Origin: JAHEEM01 sp036396795
GTDB lineage: Bacteria > Pseudomonadota > Gammaproteobacteria > Steroidobacterales > Rariloculaceae
Reading direction: 5' to 3'
Assembly: GCA_036396795.1 (NCBI GenBank)
Contig: DASWKF010000090.1
Span: 62,001 to 126,000 of the forward strand
DNA length: 64,000 nt
Below, piece by piece: positions 1 to 7,581 of the stretch. The notes beneath the pieces are model-generated. The model saw nothing but the letters and a program-made list of their open reading frames with translations. It searched no databases and was not told the DNA's origin. The translations under genes were made by a program, and so were the position numbers. Within the stretch, counting starts at the first letter, position 1, and each line of letters opens with the position of its first letter.

Positions 1-2
1 TG

Positions 3-482
3 CCGCCGGTATTCGCTTATCTCGGAGCCAGCCGTTTCGGCTGGAATCTCGGGGCGATCGAGCCGCTGTTTCTGCCGAGCCCGGTGCTGGCCGGTATCAG
101 CTTCGCGTACTTCCTGACGCTGCTGTTCGGTTTCGTCACGACCGCGCTGGTCTCGCAATGGATGGCGACGACCTACGGGGCGCGTCATTCGCTCGGCATT
201 CATTTCGCGATGATCACGGTCGTCGGCGCACCATTAGCGGTGGGCAGCGTCATTCATCTCTATCCGCACGTGTTCTTGAACGTCGTCGTGCTCGTGCCGG
301 CCCTGATCTGGAGCATGTTTCTGCTCTACCGCGGCCTGCCTATCGTGCTGCGGATCAATCCGCAGCGCGGCATGCTCATGGCTTCGGCCCTGATCGCCTA
401 CCTGCTCGTCGCCGCCGTGAGCCTGTTGGGGCTCACCGTGATGCTCTGGGGCCTGGGCATCGGGCCTCGAGTGGGCATTTAG
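3..482 (+). CDS. Yip1-like integral membrane protein, 5' truncated
   Basis: The reading frame is open from the window edge and the true start lies outside, so only the last 159 residues are visible. They are strongly hydrophobic, with about four to five predicted membrane segments separated by short loops. The pattern (an early polar segment with the short motif FGWN, then long aliphatic helices and a Gly-rich last helix) resembles Yip1-domain proteins; this is a family-level guess. The stop codon lies 2 bp before the ccoN start, so it is probably cotranscribed with the cbb3 oxidase genes. No catalytic residues are recognisable. Confidence 0.6.
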   Translation, partial: PPVFAYLGASRFGWNLGAIEPLFLPSPVLAGISFAYFLTLLFGFVTTALVSQWMATTYGARHSLGIHFAMITVVGAPLAVGSVIHLYPHVFLNVVVLVPALIWSMFLLYRGLPIVLRINPQRGMLMASALIAYLLVAAVSLLGLTVMLWGLGIGPRVGI

Positions 483-484
483 GC

Positions 485-1918
485 GTGGCGGCGGCAACCG
501 AAGGCCACTACCACGATCGCGTCGTCACGGTGCTGGTGGTGTTCGCGATGGTCTGGGCTCTGGTGGGCCTGGCCGCGGGCGTTTACGTCGCCGCGGAGCT
601 CGTCTGGCCGGGCCTGGACCTCGGTCAGCCGTGGCTGTCATTCGGCCGTCTGCGAACCTTCCACACCAACATGGTCATCTTCGGATTCGGCGTTCCGGCC
701 CTGATCGCGACGGCGTTCTATAGCGTGCAGCGCACCAGTCACGTGCCGTTGTTCATGCCGGGTCTCGCGTGGTTCGTCTGTATCGCCTGGCAGGTCGCGA
801 TCCTGCTCGGCGGTGCGTCGTTGTTGGCGGGGATGACCACGAGCAAGGAGTACGCAGAGCTCGAGTGGCCGTTCGATATCGCGATCGCGGTCGTCTGGGT
901 GAGCTTCGCGATCGTATTCTTCGGCACGATTGCGATGCGCAAGGTGAAGCAGATCTACGTCTCCAACTGGTTCTACGGCGCGCTGATCATCGTCGTCGCG
1001 ATGCTGCATATCGTCAACAACCTCGCGATACCGGTGACCCCGACCAAGTCTTACTCGCTATACGCGGGCGCTCAGGATGCGCTCGTGCAATGGTGGTACG
1101 GCCACAACGCCGTCGGCTTCCTGCTCACCGGCGGGTTCCTCGGCATGCTGTATTACTTCCTGCCGAAGCAGGCCGATCGTCCGATCTGGAGTTACCGCTT
1201 GTCGATCATCGCGTTCTGGGCGTTCACCTACAGCTACATCTGGGCCGGCCCGCATCATCTGCACTACAACGCCGTGCCGGAGTGGGTGCAGTCCTTGGGT
1301 GTGGTCATGAGCCTGATTCTGCTGGCACCTTCGTGGGCGACGATGATCAACGGCATCATGACCGTCAGCGGCGCTTGGGAGAAGCTGCGCACCGACCCCG
1401 CCTTGAAGTTCATCGTGCTGGCGCTGGCGTTCTACGGCCTGGCAACCTTCGAAGGGCCGATGATGTCGATTCGCAGCGTCAACCTCGTCAGCCATTTCAC
1501 CGACTGGACCATCGGTCACGTGCACTCCGGCGCGTTGGGATGGAATGCGTTGATCACTTTCGGCACGTTCTATTTCCTCGTGCCGCGGCTCGTCGGCGCG
1601 GAGCTCTACAGTCGCAAGCTCGCCAACCTGCATTTCTGGCTCGCGTTGGCCGGCATCATGCTGTACCTGCTCGCGATGTGGGCGGCCGGCGTTTCCCAGG
1701 GTCTGCTCTGGCTCAGTCTCGACGAGCTCGGCGAGCTGCGCTTCAGCTTCACCGACATCATGGCGAGCATGGCGCCGTATTACATGCTGCGCCTGCTCGC
1801 GGGCGTCATTTTCCTCGCGGGCGCCGTGCTCATGGCGGTCAACCTGTTCTTCACAATCGCGGGCCGCGCGACGATCCGCGTGCGCCCGCCGCTCGCCGCC
1901 GAGCCGGCCTCAGGGTGA
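485..1918 (+). CDS. ccoN: cbb3-type cytochrome c oxidase subunit I
   Basis: CcoN is the catalytic heme-copper subunit of the high-affinity cbb3 terminal oxidase in the inner membrane, reducing O2 to water. The GTG start gives 477 aa, the usual length, with about 12 membrane helices. The ligand histidines are all in place: H60 (FHTNM) and H347 for low-spin heme b, H207 (WYGHN) and H257/H258 (PHHLH) for CuB, and H345 (IGHVH) for heme b3. The frame continues upstream of the GTG, but starting there would overlap the Yip1-like gene, so the start 2 bp after that stop is preferred. ccoO begins 3 bp downstream. Confidence 0.96.
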   Translation: MAAATEGHYHDRVVTVLVVFAMVWALVGLAAGVYVAAELVWPGLDLGQPWLSFGRLRTFHTNMVIFGFGVPALIATAFYSVQRTSHVPLFMPGLAWFVCIAWQVAILLGGASLLAGMTTSKEYAELEWPFDIAIAVVWVSFAIVFFGTIAMRKVKQIYVSNWFYGALIIVVAMLHIVNNLAIPVTPTKSYSLYAGAQDALVQWWYGHNAVGFLLTGGFLGMLYYFLPKQADRPIWSYRLSIIAFWAFTYSYIWAGPHHLHYNAVPEWVQSLGVVMSLILLAPSWATMINGIMTVSGAWEKLRTDPALKFIVLALAFYGLATFEGPMMSIRSVNLVSHFTDWTIGHVHSGALGWNALITFGTFYFLVPRLVGAELYSRKLANLHFWLALAGIMLYLLAMWAAGVSQGLLWLSLDELGELRFSFTDIMASMAPYYMLRLLAGVIFLAGAVLMAVNLFFTIAGRATIRVRPPLAAEPASG

Positions 1919-1921
1919 TTC

Positions 1922-2551
1922 ATGAGCGGGCTTGATCTGCATCGCAGGCTTGAAGAAAACGCCGGGCTCTTGATCTTCGGGATACTCGTGGTATCGGCGA
2001 TCGGCGGCTTGGTGCAAATCCTGCCGAGCTTGTTTCAGCACTCGCTGAGCCACCCGGCCGAGAACGTCAGACCCTATACGGCGCTCGAGCTCACCGGCCG
2101 CGACATCTATATTCGCGACGGTTGCTCGACCTGCCATTCGCAGCAGATACGCTCGCTGCTCGCCGAGGTGGAGCGCTACGGGCCGTACTCGCGAGCCGGA
2201 GAGTTCGTCTACGACCGGCCGTTCCTGTGGGGATCGAAGCGCACCGGTCCGGACCTTCAAAGAGTCGGCGGCAAATACACCGACGTTTGGCACCGCATGC
2301 ATCTAACGGATCCGCGTTCGGTCGTGCCGGAGTCGATCATGCCGGCCTATCCGTGGCTCGGTGAGCGCGCGGCCGGCGCAAGCGGCGACATTCAGGCGAA
2401 GCTCGAGGCGCTGCGAACGCTCGGGCATCCGTATTCGGACGAGGAAATCGCGCAAGCGGCGGCGGCACTGGAGGGGCGCACCGAGCTCGACGCCGTCATC
2501 GCCTATCTGCAGCACCTCGGCACGACACTCGGACCGGGCGACCGCCCATGA
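1922..2551 (+). CDS. ccoO: cbb3-type cytochrome c oxidase subunit II (mono-heme)
   Basis: CcoO is the membrane-anchored mono-heme cytochrome c subunit that passes electrons towards CcoN. The 209-aa protein has one N-terminal membrane helix (about 13-35), then a periplasmic domain with the heme c motif CSTCH at 68-72. A Met in the sequence PESIMPAYPW is the probable sixth heme ligand, as in the family. The ATG follows the ccoN stop by 3 bp and its own stop overlaps the ccoQ start (ATGA), indicating translational coupling. Confidence 0.95.
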   Translation: MSGLDLHRRLEENAGLLIFGILVVSAIGGLVQILPSLFQHSLSHPAENVRPYTALELTGRDIYIRDGCSTCHSQQIRSLLAEVERYGPYSRAGEFVYDRPFLWGSKRTGPDLQRVGGKYTDVWHRMHLTDPRSVVPESIMPAYPWLGERAAGASGDIQAKLEALRTLGHPYSDEEIAQAAAALEGRTELDAVIAYLQHLGTTLGPGDRP

Positions 2552-2691
2552 CGTATTTCCTGTTCGTCGGAGACATGCTGGTGATGGCCTTCATGGTCGC
2601 GTTGGCCGTTTGGGTTTCTCTGAAATCGGGCGCGCGCAAGTTCGAGCAGGCGGCGCGCATTCCGTTGGAGGACGAGGCTCGCGATGGCTGA
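2548..2691 (+). CDS. ccoQ: cbb3-type oxidase small subunit CcoQ
   Basis: This 47-aa protein starts MTYFLFVGDM and has a single membrane helix (about 8-26), followed by a short charged tail rich in Lys/Arg and Glu/Asp. Size, topology and position between ccoO and ccoP match CcoQ/FixQ, a non-catalytic subunit that stabilises the cbb3 complex. It overlaps ccoO by 4 bp at the start (ATGA) and ccoP by 8 bp at the end. Small CcoQ proteins diverge quickly, so the call rests mainly on context. Confidence 0.85.
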   Translation: MTYFLFVGDMLVMAFMVALAVWVSLKSGARKFEQAARIPLEDEARDG

Positions 2692-3562
2692 TCTGCCGGG
2701 CGATTTCTGGGGCGGATGGATAACGCTGATCACAGTGACCAGCCTCATCGGCTTGGGCTGGCTGCTCTACGGCGTGTACTTCGCCGACGGCGGCGAGAGC
2801 CCGGCAGAGTCGACCGTTTGGGACGAGAACCTGCGCGAGGGCTCGACCCCGGCGCCGATGTGGTGGTTCTGGCTGATTCTCGCCCTGATGGTGTTCTCGG
2901 TCATCTACTTGATGCTCTATCCGGGGCTCGGAACCTACCGCGGCGCGTTGCAGTGGTCGCAAGGCGGGCGGCTCGCCGAGAGCTATGCGCTCTACGGCAT
3001 CGAGTTCGATGAGCGGCGCGCCGAGGTCGCCGCGGCGGCGCTCGAGGATCTGCACGCCGATGAAGCCGCGATGGCGTCGGCGCGGCGGGTGTTCACGCAG
3101 AACTGCGCGGTCTGCCATGGGCCCGAAGGCGGGGGCCAGGCGGCGACGTTTCCGAATCTCATGGACGACGATTGGCAATGGGGCGGCGAGGCGCTGCAGA
3201 TCGAGCAAACGCTGCGCAACGGCCGCCAGGCCGTCATGCCGCCGCTCGGAGTCGCCCTGGGCGAGGATGGCGTTGCCCAGCTCGTCGACTACGTCGTGGC
3301 GCTGGCCAGCGGTGAGCCCGCGGACGGTCTGCCGGGCCGGACGCTGTTTACGACGTATTGCTCCGCCTGTCACGGCGCCGAGGGAACCGGCAACCCGATC
3401 CTGGGCGGGCCGAACCTGACCGATCAGATTTGGCTCTATGGCGGCAGCGAGGCCGCGATCGCCGAGACGATCAACAGCGGGCGCAACGGCGTCATGCCGC
3501 CTTTCGGCGAGCGCCTCGACGCTGCGCAGCTGCGCCTGCTGCTCGCCTGGCTGACGCGCTAG
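2684..3562 (+). CDS. ccoP: cbb3-type cytochrome c oxidase subunit III (di-heme)
   Basis: CcoP is the di-heme cytochrome c subunit that takes electrons from soluble cytochromes. The 292-aa protein has an N-terminal FixP_N-like part with two membrane helices (about 10-33 and 59-80), then two cytochrome c domains. Heme motifs are CAVCH (141-145) and CSACH (226-230); the Met residues at 185 and 271, each in a VMPP motif, are likely axial ligands. This is the normal two-helix form. No ccoG/H/I/S assembly genes follow; the next gene is convergent, with its stop one base away, so assembly factors must be elsewhere. Confidence 0.95.
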   Translation: MADLPGDFWGGWITLITVTSLIGLGWLLYGVYFADGGESPAESTVWDENLREGSTPAPMWWFWLILALMVFSVIYLMLYPGLGTYRGALQWSQGGRLAESYALYGIEFDERRAEVAAAALEDLHADEAAMASARRVFTQNCAVCHGPEGGGQAATFPNLMDDDWQWGGEALQIEQTLRNGRQAVMPPLGVALGEDGVAQLVDYVVALASGEPADGLPGRTLFTTYCSACHGAEGTGNPILGGPNLTDQIWLYGGSEAAIAETINSGRNGVMPPFGERLDAAQLRLLLAWLTR

Positions 3563-3563
3563 C

Positions 3564-4844
3564 TCAATCCCAGGCCGCGTAGACGGGCTTGCCGATCAAA
3601 TACGCCGGATTGGCGCCTGGCCGCGGCACGAATTTCTGCGCGCTGCCGTTGTCGACCTCGGCGACATAGAGGTTGCCTTCCTGATCGACGCTCATGCCGT
3701 GCACGCCGCGAAACGCGCCCGGAAAGTCGCCGGCGGTTCCGAAGGTATAGAGCAGATTGCCGTCGAGGTCGTACTTGATGATCTTGTTGGTCACGCGATC
3801 CGCCGCCCAGAGATAGCGGTCCGCGTCGATGATGAACATGTGGATGTTCGCCGGCGCCGGCCCGATGCTCCATTCGTCGAGATAGCTGCCGTTGTCGTCG
3901 AACACCTGGATGCGGCGGTTGCCGCGGTCGTTGACGAACACGCGCGAGGTTTCGGGATCGACGGCGACGCCGTGGACGTTGTTGAAATAGCCCGGTCGCG
4001 TCTCGTTCGGCGGCGTTCCCTTCTCTCCCCAGGCCAGCAGATAGTTGCCGTCGGCGTCGAATTTCACCACGCGCGTGCCGTTGTAGCCGTCGGCGACGAC
4101 GAAGCTCGAGTCTGGGAACCAGGCCATGAACGTCGGTCGGTTGAAATGCGTCTCGTCCGCGCCCGGCTCGCCGTAAGTGCCGATCGTTTGCAGCAGCGTC
4201 GAGCCGTCGTTGGTGAACTTGTGAATTACGTGCTTGTGATCGTCGACGATCCAGACGTGCTTTTCGGGATCGTAAGGATTGATCGCGACGAAATGCGGCC
4301 GCTGCAGCATGTAGTCCCACTGCGGCCAGCTGTCGGCGAGGTTGCCTTCGCCGTCGAAGATCAGAATGCAATGCTCCCAGCGCGCGTCGATGCCGAGCCG
4401 GCCGCCGCGCTCTATCCACCCCGTGATGCCGTTCTCGGCGATTTGTCCGGTGCCGCCGTTGGCGGGCAGGCTGGCGCGCGTGGTGTTGCGCCAGGGCCCC
4501 GTGGGGAACGAAATGCTCGGGCCGACCTCCGGCAAGACGCGAAACTCCGGCTCTTCGATGTTGGGTAGCTCGCCGCGTTGCAACACGAAGACGCGCTCCG
4601 GGCTCTCGGCGAACACGCTTTGGCCGGCGCCGAAGGTCCAATCCTCGTGGCCCGGCAGCGTCGCGATGTCCTTGGGCCAATCCGCGTCGACGTCGTAGGC
4701 GCCGAAAATGTCTTGATTGCCGCGCTCGCCGGAGACGGCGGCGAAACTCATCGCCGGGGCTTCCTGGCTCGTGCCCGTGCCGAGCGAGAGCACGGCGAAC
4801 GAGCCGAGGGCGCATGCAATCAGCAGGGTTGAGCGCTTTCGCAT
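3564..4844 (-). CDS. secreted NHL-repeat six-bladed beta-propeller protein
   Basis: The protein has 426 aa with a cleavable signal peptide (positively charged MRKR, then a hydrophobic core to about residue 27). The rest contains repeated blades of the type G-x-F-x-x-P-x-G-V-A-V-D, for example HGVAVDPE and HGMSVDQEGN, each followed by a short IQVFDDNG-like strand. This is characteristic of NHL propellers, including the group annotated as peptidyl-alpha-hydroxyglycine alpha-amidating lyase-like. No proven enzymatic residues can be assigned, so a periplasmic binding or lyase role is only possible. The start is supported by an AGGAG ribosome site 7 bp upstream. It is convergent with ccoP. Confidence 0.8.
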   Translation of the reverse strand: MRKRSTLLIACALGSFAVLSLGTGTSQEAPAMSFAAVSGERGNQDIFGAYDVDADWPKDIATLPGHEDWTFGAGQSVFAESPERVFVLQRGELPNIEEPEFRVLPEVGPSISFPTGPWRNTTRASLPANGGTGQIAENGITGWIERGGRLGIDARWEHCILIFDGEGNLADSWPQWDYMLQRPHFVAINPYDPEKHVWIVDDHKHVIHKFTNDGSTLLQTIGTYGEPGADETHFNRPTFMAWFPDSSFVVADGYNGTRVVKFDADGNYLLAWGEKGTPPNETRPGYFNNVHGVAVDPETSRVFVNDRGNRRIQVFDDNGSYLDEWSIGPAPANIHMFIIDADRYLWAADRVTNKIIKYDLDGNLLYTFGTAGDFPGAFRGVHGMSVDQEGNLYVAEVDNGSAQKFVPRPGANPAYLIGKPVYAAWD

Positions 4845-4992
4845 AGTATTCTCCTGGCGACGCTGGAGGGCCGCGCCCGGTCTTCGGGCTGCGACCGCAT
4901 ATAGTTGTTCTCGGCCAACATTTTGCGCTGGCCGAAGCGATTTTTCAAAGCCCGCGGGAGCGCGAGCCGTGGAGCCGAGAGCAGCGTCGCTG

Positions 4993-5412
4993 CTAGTCGA
5001 ACGCGATATCGAGCAGTACTTCGCGGACGACTTGCGTCGCCGCCTCCACGAGGAGAAGCTTGCCGGCCGTAATGACGTACTCGAGCCCGGAAGGCAGCGG
5101 GGGCAGCCTCGCGGCGAGGTCCCCGGGAAGATAGTTTTTGGCGATGCCCGGGGGAAGCGCCTTGCCTCTTTCGAGGTTGCGGGCGATGCCCGGAGGAAGC
5201 CCGCGGCGACCCCGTGTGTTGCTCGACGACAGTCCCGCGTAGTAGTTTCGGACCGCCGTCGCCTGATTCGCGCTGAGCGTGATCGAAGCCGTAGCCGTCA
5301 GGGTCGCTGTCGGCACTGGGTAGCTCGGTCGAGGCGGCGTCGTCGTGGTCGTCGTGCTGCAGCCCGATGCAGCAACGAGCAGGGCAATGGCGAGCGAGTG
5401 ACGGGTCCGCAT
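4993..5412 (-). CDS. CigR/RcnB-like lipoprotein with PPGIA repeats
   Basis: The 139-aa protein starts MRTRHS and carries a lipoprotein signal ending in ASGC (lipobox), followed by a Thr/Pro-rich linker. The mature part contains two near-repeats, LPPGIARNLERGK and LPPGIAKNYLPG, typical of CigR/RcnB-like periplasmic proteins of Gram-negative bacteria. The C-terminus is a hydrophobic-acidic helix (LLVEAATQVVREVLLDI). The ATG at 5412 is preferred over longer in-frame starts because GAGGAG lies just upstream and the signal peptide begins there. The function is not known; it is divergent from the glutaminyl cyclase gene. Confidence 0.72.
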   Translation of the reverse strand: MRTRHSLAIALLVAASGCSTTTTTTPPRPSYPVPTATLTATASITLSANQATAVRNYYAGLSSSNTRGRRGLPPGIARNLERGKALPPGIAKNYLPGDLAARLPPLPSGLEYVITAGKLLLVEAATQVVREVLLDIAFD

Positions 5413-5531
5413 GCGAAGACTCCTCGGCAGAAGCGCGACGCCTAGAGCATAGAGACGAGCCGTGCCGAAAGCTGCGACCCAGGTCACATCGCCGCCGGTG
5501 GGCGCGGGCACTGCGCGAGGAGCGAGGATTG

Positions 5532-6341
5532 ATGAGATCGGATCCGAGCATGTTCACGGGAAGCGCGCGGCGCTCACTGATCGTCGCGGCGGCGCTCGCG
5601 TGCGCCGTCGGCTTGAGCGTCTGGGCGCAACTCCGTCCTTCCGCCGGCCCCGTGCTTTGGAGCGCGAGAGTCGTCGCGACTTATCCGCACGATCCCGGCG
5701 CGTTCACTCAGGGTCTCGCGATTCACGCGGGCCGCCTGTTCGAAAGCACCGGCCAATACGGGCGCTCGTCGCTGCGCGAGGTCGATCTCGAGACCGGCCG
5801 CGTCTTGAGAATCGTCAACTTGAACTACACCTACTTCGGCGAGGGCATCGCGATCCTCGGCGAGCGGCTGTTTCAGCTCACCTGGCAGAATCAGAGCGCT
5901 CTCGTCTTCGACCTCGAGAGCTTCGATCTCGTCGATACGCGGCGTTACAGCGGCGAGGGTTGGGGGCTGACGCATGACGGCGAGTCGCTGATCGCCAGCG
6001 ACGGCAGCTCTTCCTTACGCTACTACGATCCGCAGACGTTCAGCGTCACCGGCCGTCTCGAGGTACGCGACGGGGATCAGGCCGTGACCTCGCTCAACGA
6101 GCTCGAGTACATCGACGGCGAGCTGTGGGCGAATATCTGGTATGAGGATCGGATCGCGCGGATCTCGCCCGAGACTGGCGATGTGCTCGGCTGGATCGAC
6201 CTGAGTCATCTGTATCCGCGTGCGCAACGCGGCAGCGAGGCCGTGCTCAACGGCATCGCCTACGATGCCGACGCGGGCCGCTTGTTCGTTACCGGCAAAA
6301 ACTGGCCGCAGCTGTTCGAGATCGAGCTGGTCCGGCGTTGA
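5532..6341 (+). CDS. glutaminyl-peptide cyclotransferase (bacterial glutamine cyclotransferase)
   Basis: The 269-aa protein has an N-terminal signal/anchor segment (about 14-33) and then a five-bladed propeller of the glutamine cyclotransferase family. The family signature is visible: the TYPHDPGAFTQGL stretch near the start of the domain, FESTGQYGRSSL, GEGI, LNELEYIDGELWAN and the C-terminal LNGIAYD. Such enzymes cyclise N-terminal glutamine to pyroglutamate on exported proteins. The ATG at 5532 follows GAGG by 5 bp and is favoured over longer in-frame starts. It stands alone on the plus strand. Confidence 0.88.
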   Translation: MRSDPSMFTGSARRSLIVAAALACAVGLSVWAQLRPSAGPVLWSARVVATYPHDPGAFTQGLAIHAGRLFESTGQYGRSSLREVDLETGRVLRIVNLNYTYFGEGIAILGERLFQLTWQNQSALVFDLESFDLVDTRRYSGEGWGLTHDGESLIASDGSSSLRYYDPQTFSVTGRLEVRDGDQAVTSLNELEYIDGELWANIWYEDRIARISPETGDVLGWIDLSHLYPRAQRGSEAVLNGIAYDADAGRLFVTGKNWPQLFEIELVRR

Positions 6342-6379
6342 GATGCAGGCGGCGGGCGCGGCAGTTGCCGCGTCCCCGG

Positions 6380-6535
6380 CTAGAAATCGACGGCGCGCCA
6401 GTCTTCCGGCTCGTCGACGTCGACGTCCCGGCCGAGCAGGTCCTCGAGCTCGGCCTCGTTCAAGCAATCGTCGCCCCAGTCTTCTTCCGCCGGGCCGGTA
6501 ACGGCCGGCGGGTGCGTGGCCTTCTTGGGGTCCAT
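6380..6535 (-). CDS. small acidic protein, 51 aa, unknown
   Basis: An open frame of 51 codons starts MDPKKATHPP and ends WRAVDF. It is strongly acidic, with D/E clusters (EEDWGDD, EAELEDLLG, DVDVDEPEDW), and has a GAGGG ribosome site upstream of the ATG. The composition (codon third positions rich in G/C, no low-complexity artefact) and the site favour a real gene. It is not recognised as a family member; short acidic proteins of this kind are often annotated as hypothetical in high-GC proteobacteria. It has no cysteine pair and no membrane segment. Confidence 0.45.
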   Translation of the reverse strand: MDPKKATHPPAVTGPAEEDWGDDCLNEAELEDLLGRDVDVDEPEDWRAVDF

Positions 6536-6617
6536 GGCACGGCCCTCAGCGAAACACGAGGTGCTGGTTTACACCCCGCGACAACCCCGGCCAATGACGA
6601 AGTTCACATTATTGGGG

Positions 6618-7043
6618 TTAGTTCTCGCAGGCTAGCGGCTCCTCCGGCGGCGAGTTGGAGACGTAGATCTCCTCGCAGCCCGGCAGGCGCACGATCCGCG
6701 CGCGCTCCGTCAGGTTGATCTGCGGCGCGCCGCTCTTGACGACGCGGCCCGTGATCGAGATCCGGTCGCCGGCTTTGAGCGTGTCGCGGTTCCAGCCGAA
6801 ATTACGCGTAAGCGTTTGCGGGCCGCCGAGCTCGGCCTGCCAGGTCTCGCGGATACCGGCTTCATCCTCGACGCTGAAAATGATCACCGAGTGAGGATTG
6901 ACGAGCTGCAAGGCGACGACGGTGCCTTCGAGCGTCGTCGTCGCTTCTTCGAAGCGTCCCGCGTCTCCGTGGTGCGCCGCCGAGGGGTTGGCCGCGAGCA
7001 CCGTGAGCGCTGCGGCCGATGCCGCTAAGGTTTTAATTTTCAT
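6618..7043 (-). CDS. DUF6152 family secreted protein (copy 1)
   Basis: The 141-aa protein has a clear signal peptide (MKIKTL, Ala-rich core) ending just before HHG, the conserved start of the mature chain in this family. The core is a small beta-domain with LVNPHS, a Trp in the ETWQAEL strand and the LKAGDRISITG turn. These features recur in two further copies at 56228 and 57456. The biochemical role is unknown; the fold suggests an OB-like or DUF1083-like extracytoplasmic domain (inference). ATG at 7043 is supported by GAAGGGA upstream; a longer in-frame start would add a non-signal N-terminus. Confidence 0.8.
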   Translation of the reverse strand: MKIKTLAASAAALTVLAANPSAAHHGDAGRFEEATTTLEGTVVALQLVNPHSVIIFSVEDEAGIRETWQAELGGPQTLTRNFGWNRDTLKAGDRISITGRVVKSGAPQINLTERARIVRLPGCEEIYVSNSPPEEPLACEN

Positions 7044-7158
7044 CCGGAAAATCCCTTCATGCCTGACACCTGATGCGGCTATTCTGGCGTCTCCCGCGCG
7101 GCGGGGCAAGCGGCCGGCGCGGCGCGGCCCGCGGCGGTTCCGCCGCCCATGATTCCGC

Positions 7159-7581
7159 TCAGGGATGCCGGATCAAGGGCTTTACCTTGATCACCGTAGT
7201 GTCGGTTTGCTGTCGCTCCGCGGGCGAGCTCAAGGCATCGTGATTGACGAGGATGATCGGCACTTGCTTGCGGTCGGCGTAGGCCTTCGCCAGGTTCATG
7301 GCCTCCTCGAAGGAAAGCGGCCCGCGGCTGACCGCCGATATCTGCCAAGGGAATCCCGTCGGATCCTTGAGCTGAACGAAATGCTCGACGGTGGCGAGCA
7401 GCTCCATGCCGGTGTCGTTCTCGCGGTAGGGCTCGACCACGAGGCAGTTCGGATAGGGTATCTCGTTGCCCGAGCGCTGCAGCACGCGCACGACCGGGGC
7501 GCCTTCGGCCTCCGGCTCGCTCGTCGATTGATCCTGGTTCGGCGGGTTTTCAATCATTCTCGACATTCTAGAATATCTCAT
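7159..7581 (-). CDS. conserved protein of unknown function, 140 aa
   Basis: A soluble 140-aa protein with no signal peptide or membrane segment. The N-terminal 30 residues are polar and probably disordered; the rest alternates strands and helices, with the notable stretch EIPYPNCLVVEPYRENDTGMELL. I do not recognise a family. The ATG at 7581 overlaps the end of the phospholipase-D-like gene by 14 bp; starts at 7566 or 7557 would avoid most of the overlap and no ribosome site separates them. It probably forms the last gene of the unit beginning with the PLD gene. Confidence 0.65.
   Translation of the reverse strand: MRYSRMSRMIENPPNQDQSTSEPEAEGAPVVRVLQRSGNEIPYPNCLVVEPYRENDTGMELLATVEHFVQLKDPTGFPWQISAVSRGPLSFEEAMNLAKAYADRKQVPIILVNHDALSSPAERQQTDTTVIKVKPLIRHP

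Noticed and set aside
3559..4815. A 418-codon minus-strand frame overlapping the NHL gene in another frame
   Set aside because: Arg-rich shadow; the NHL frame has a signal peptide, repeats and a ribosome site.
6536..6617. Weak inverted repeat (CCCCAAT ... ATTGG-type) as terminator
   Set aside because: The arms match poorly, the loop is long and no T-run follows.
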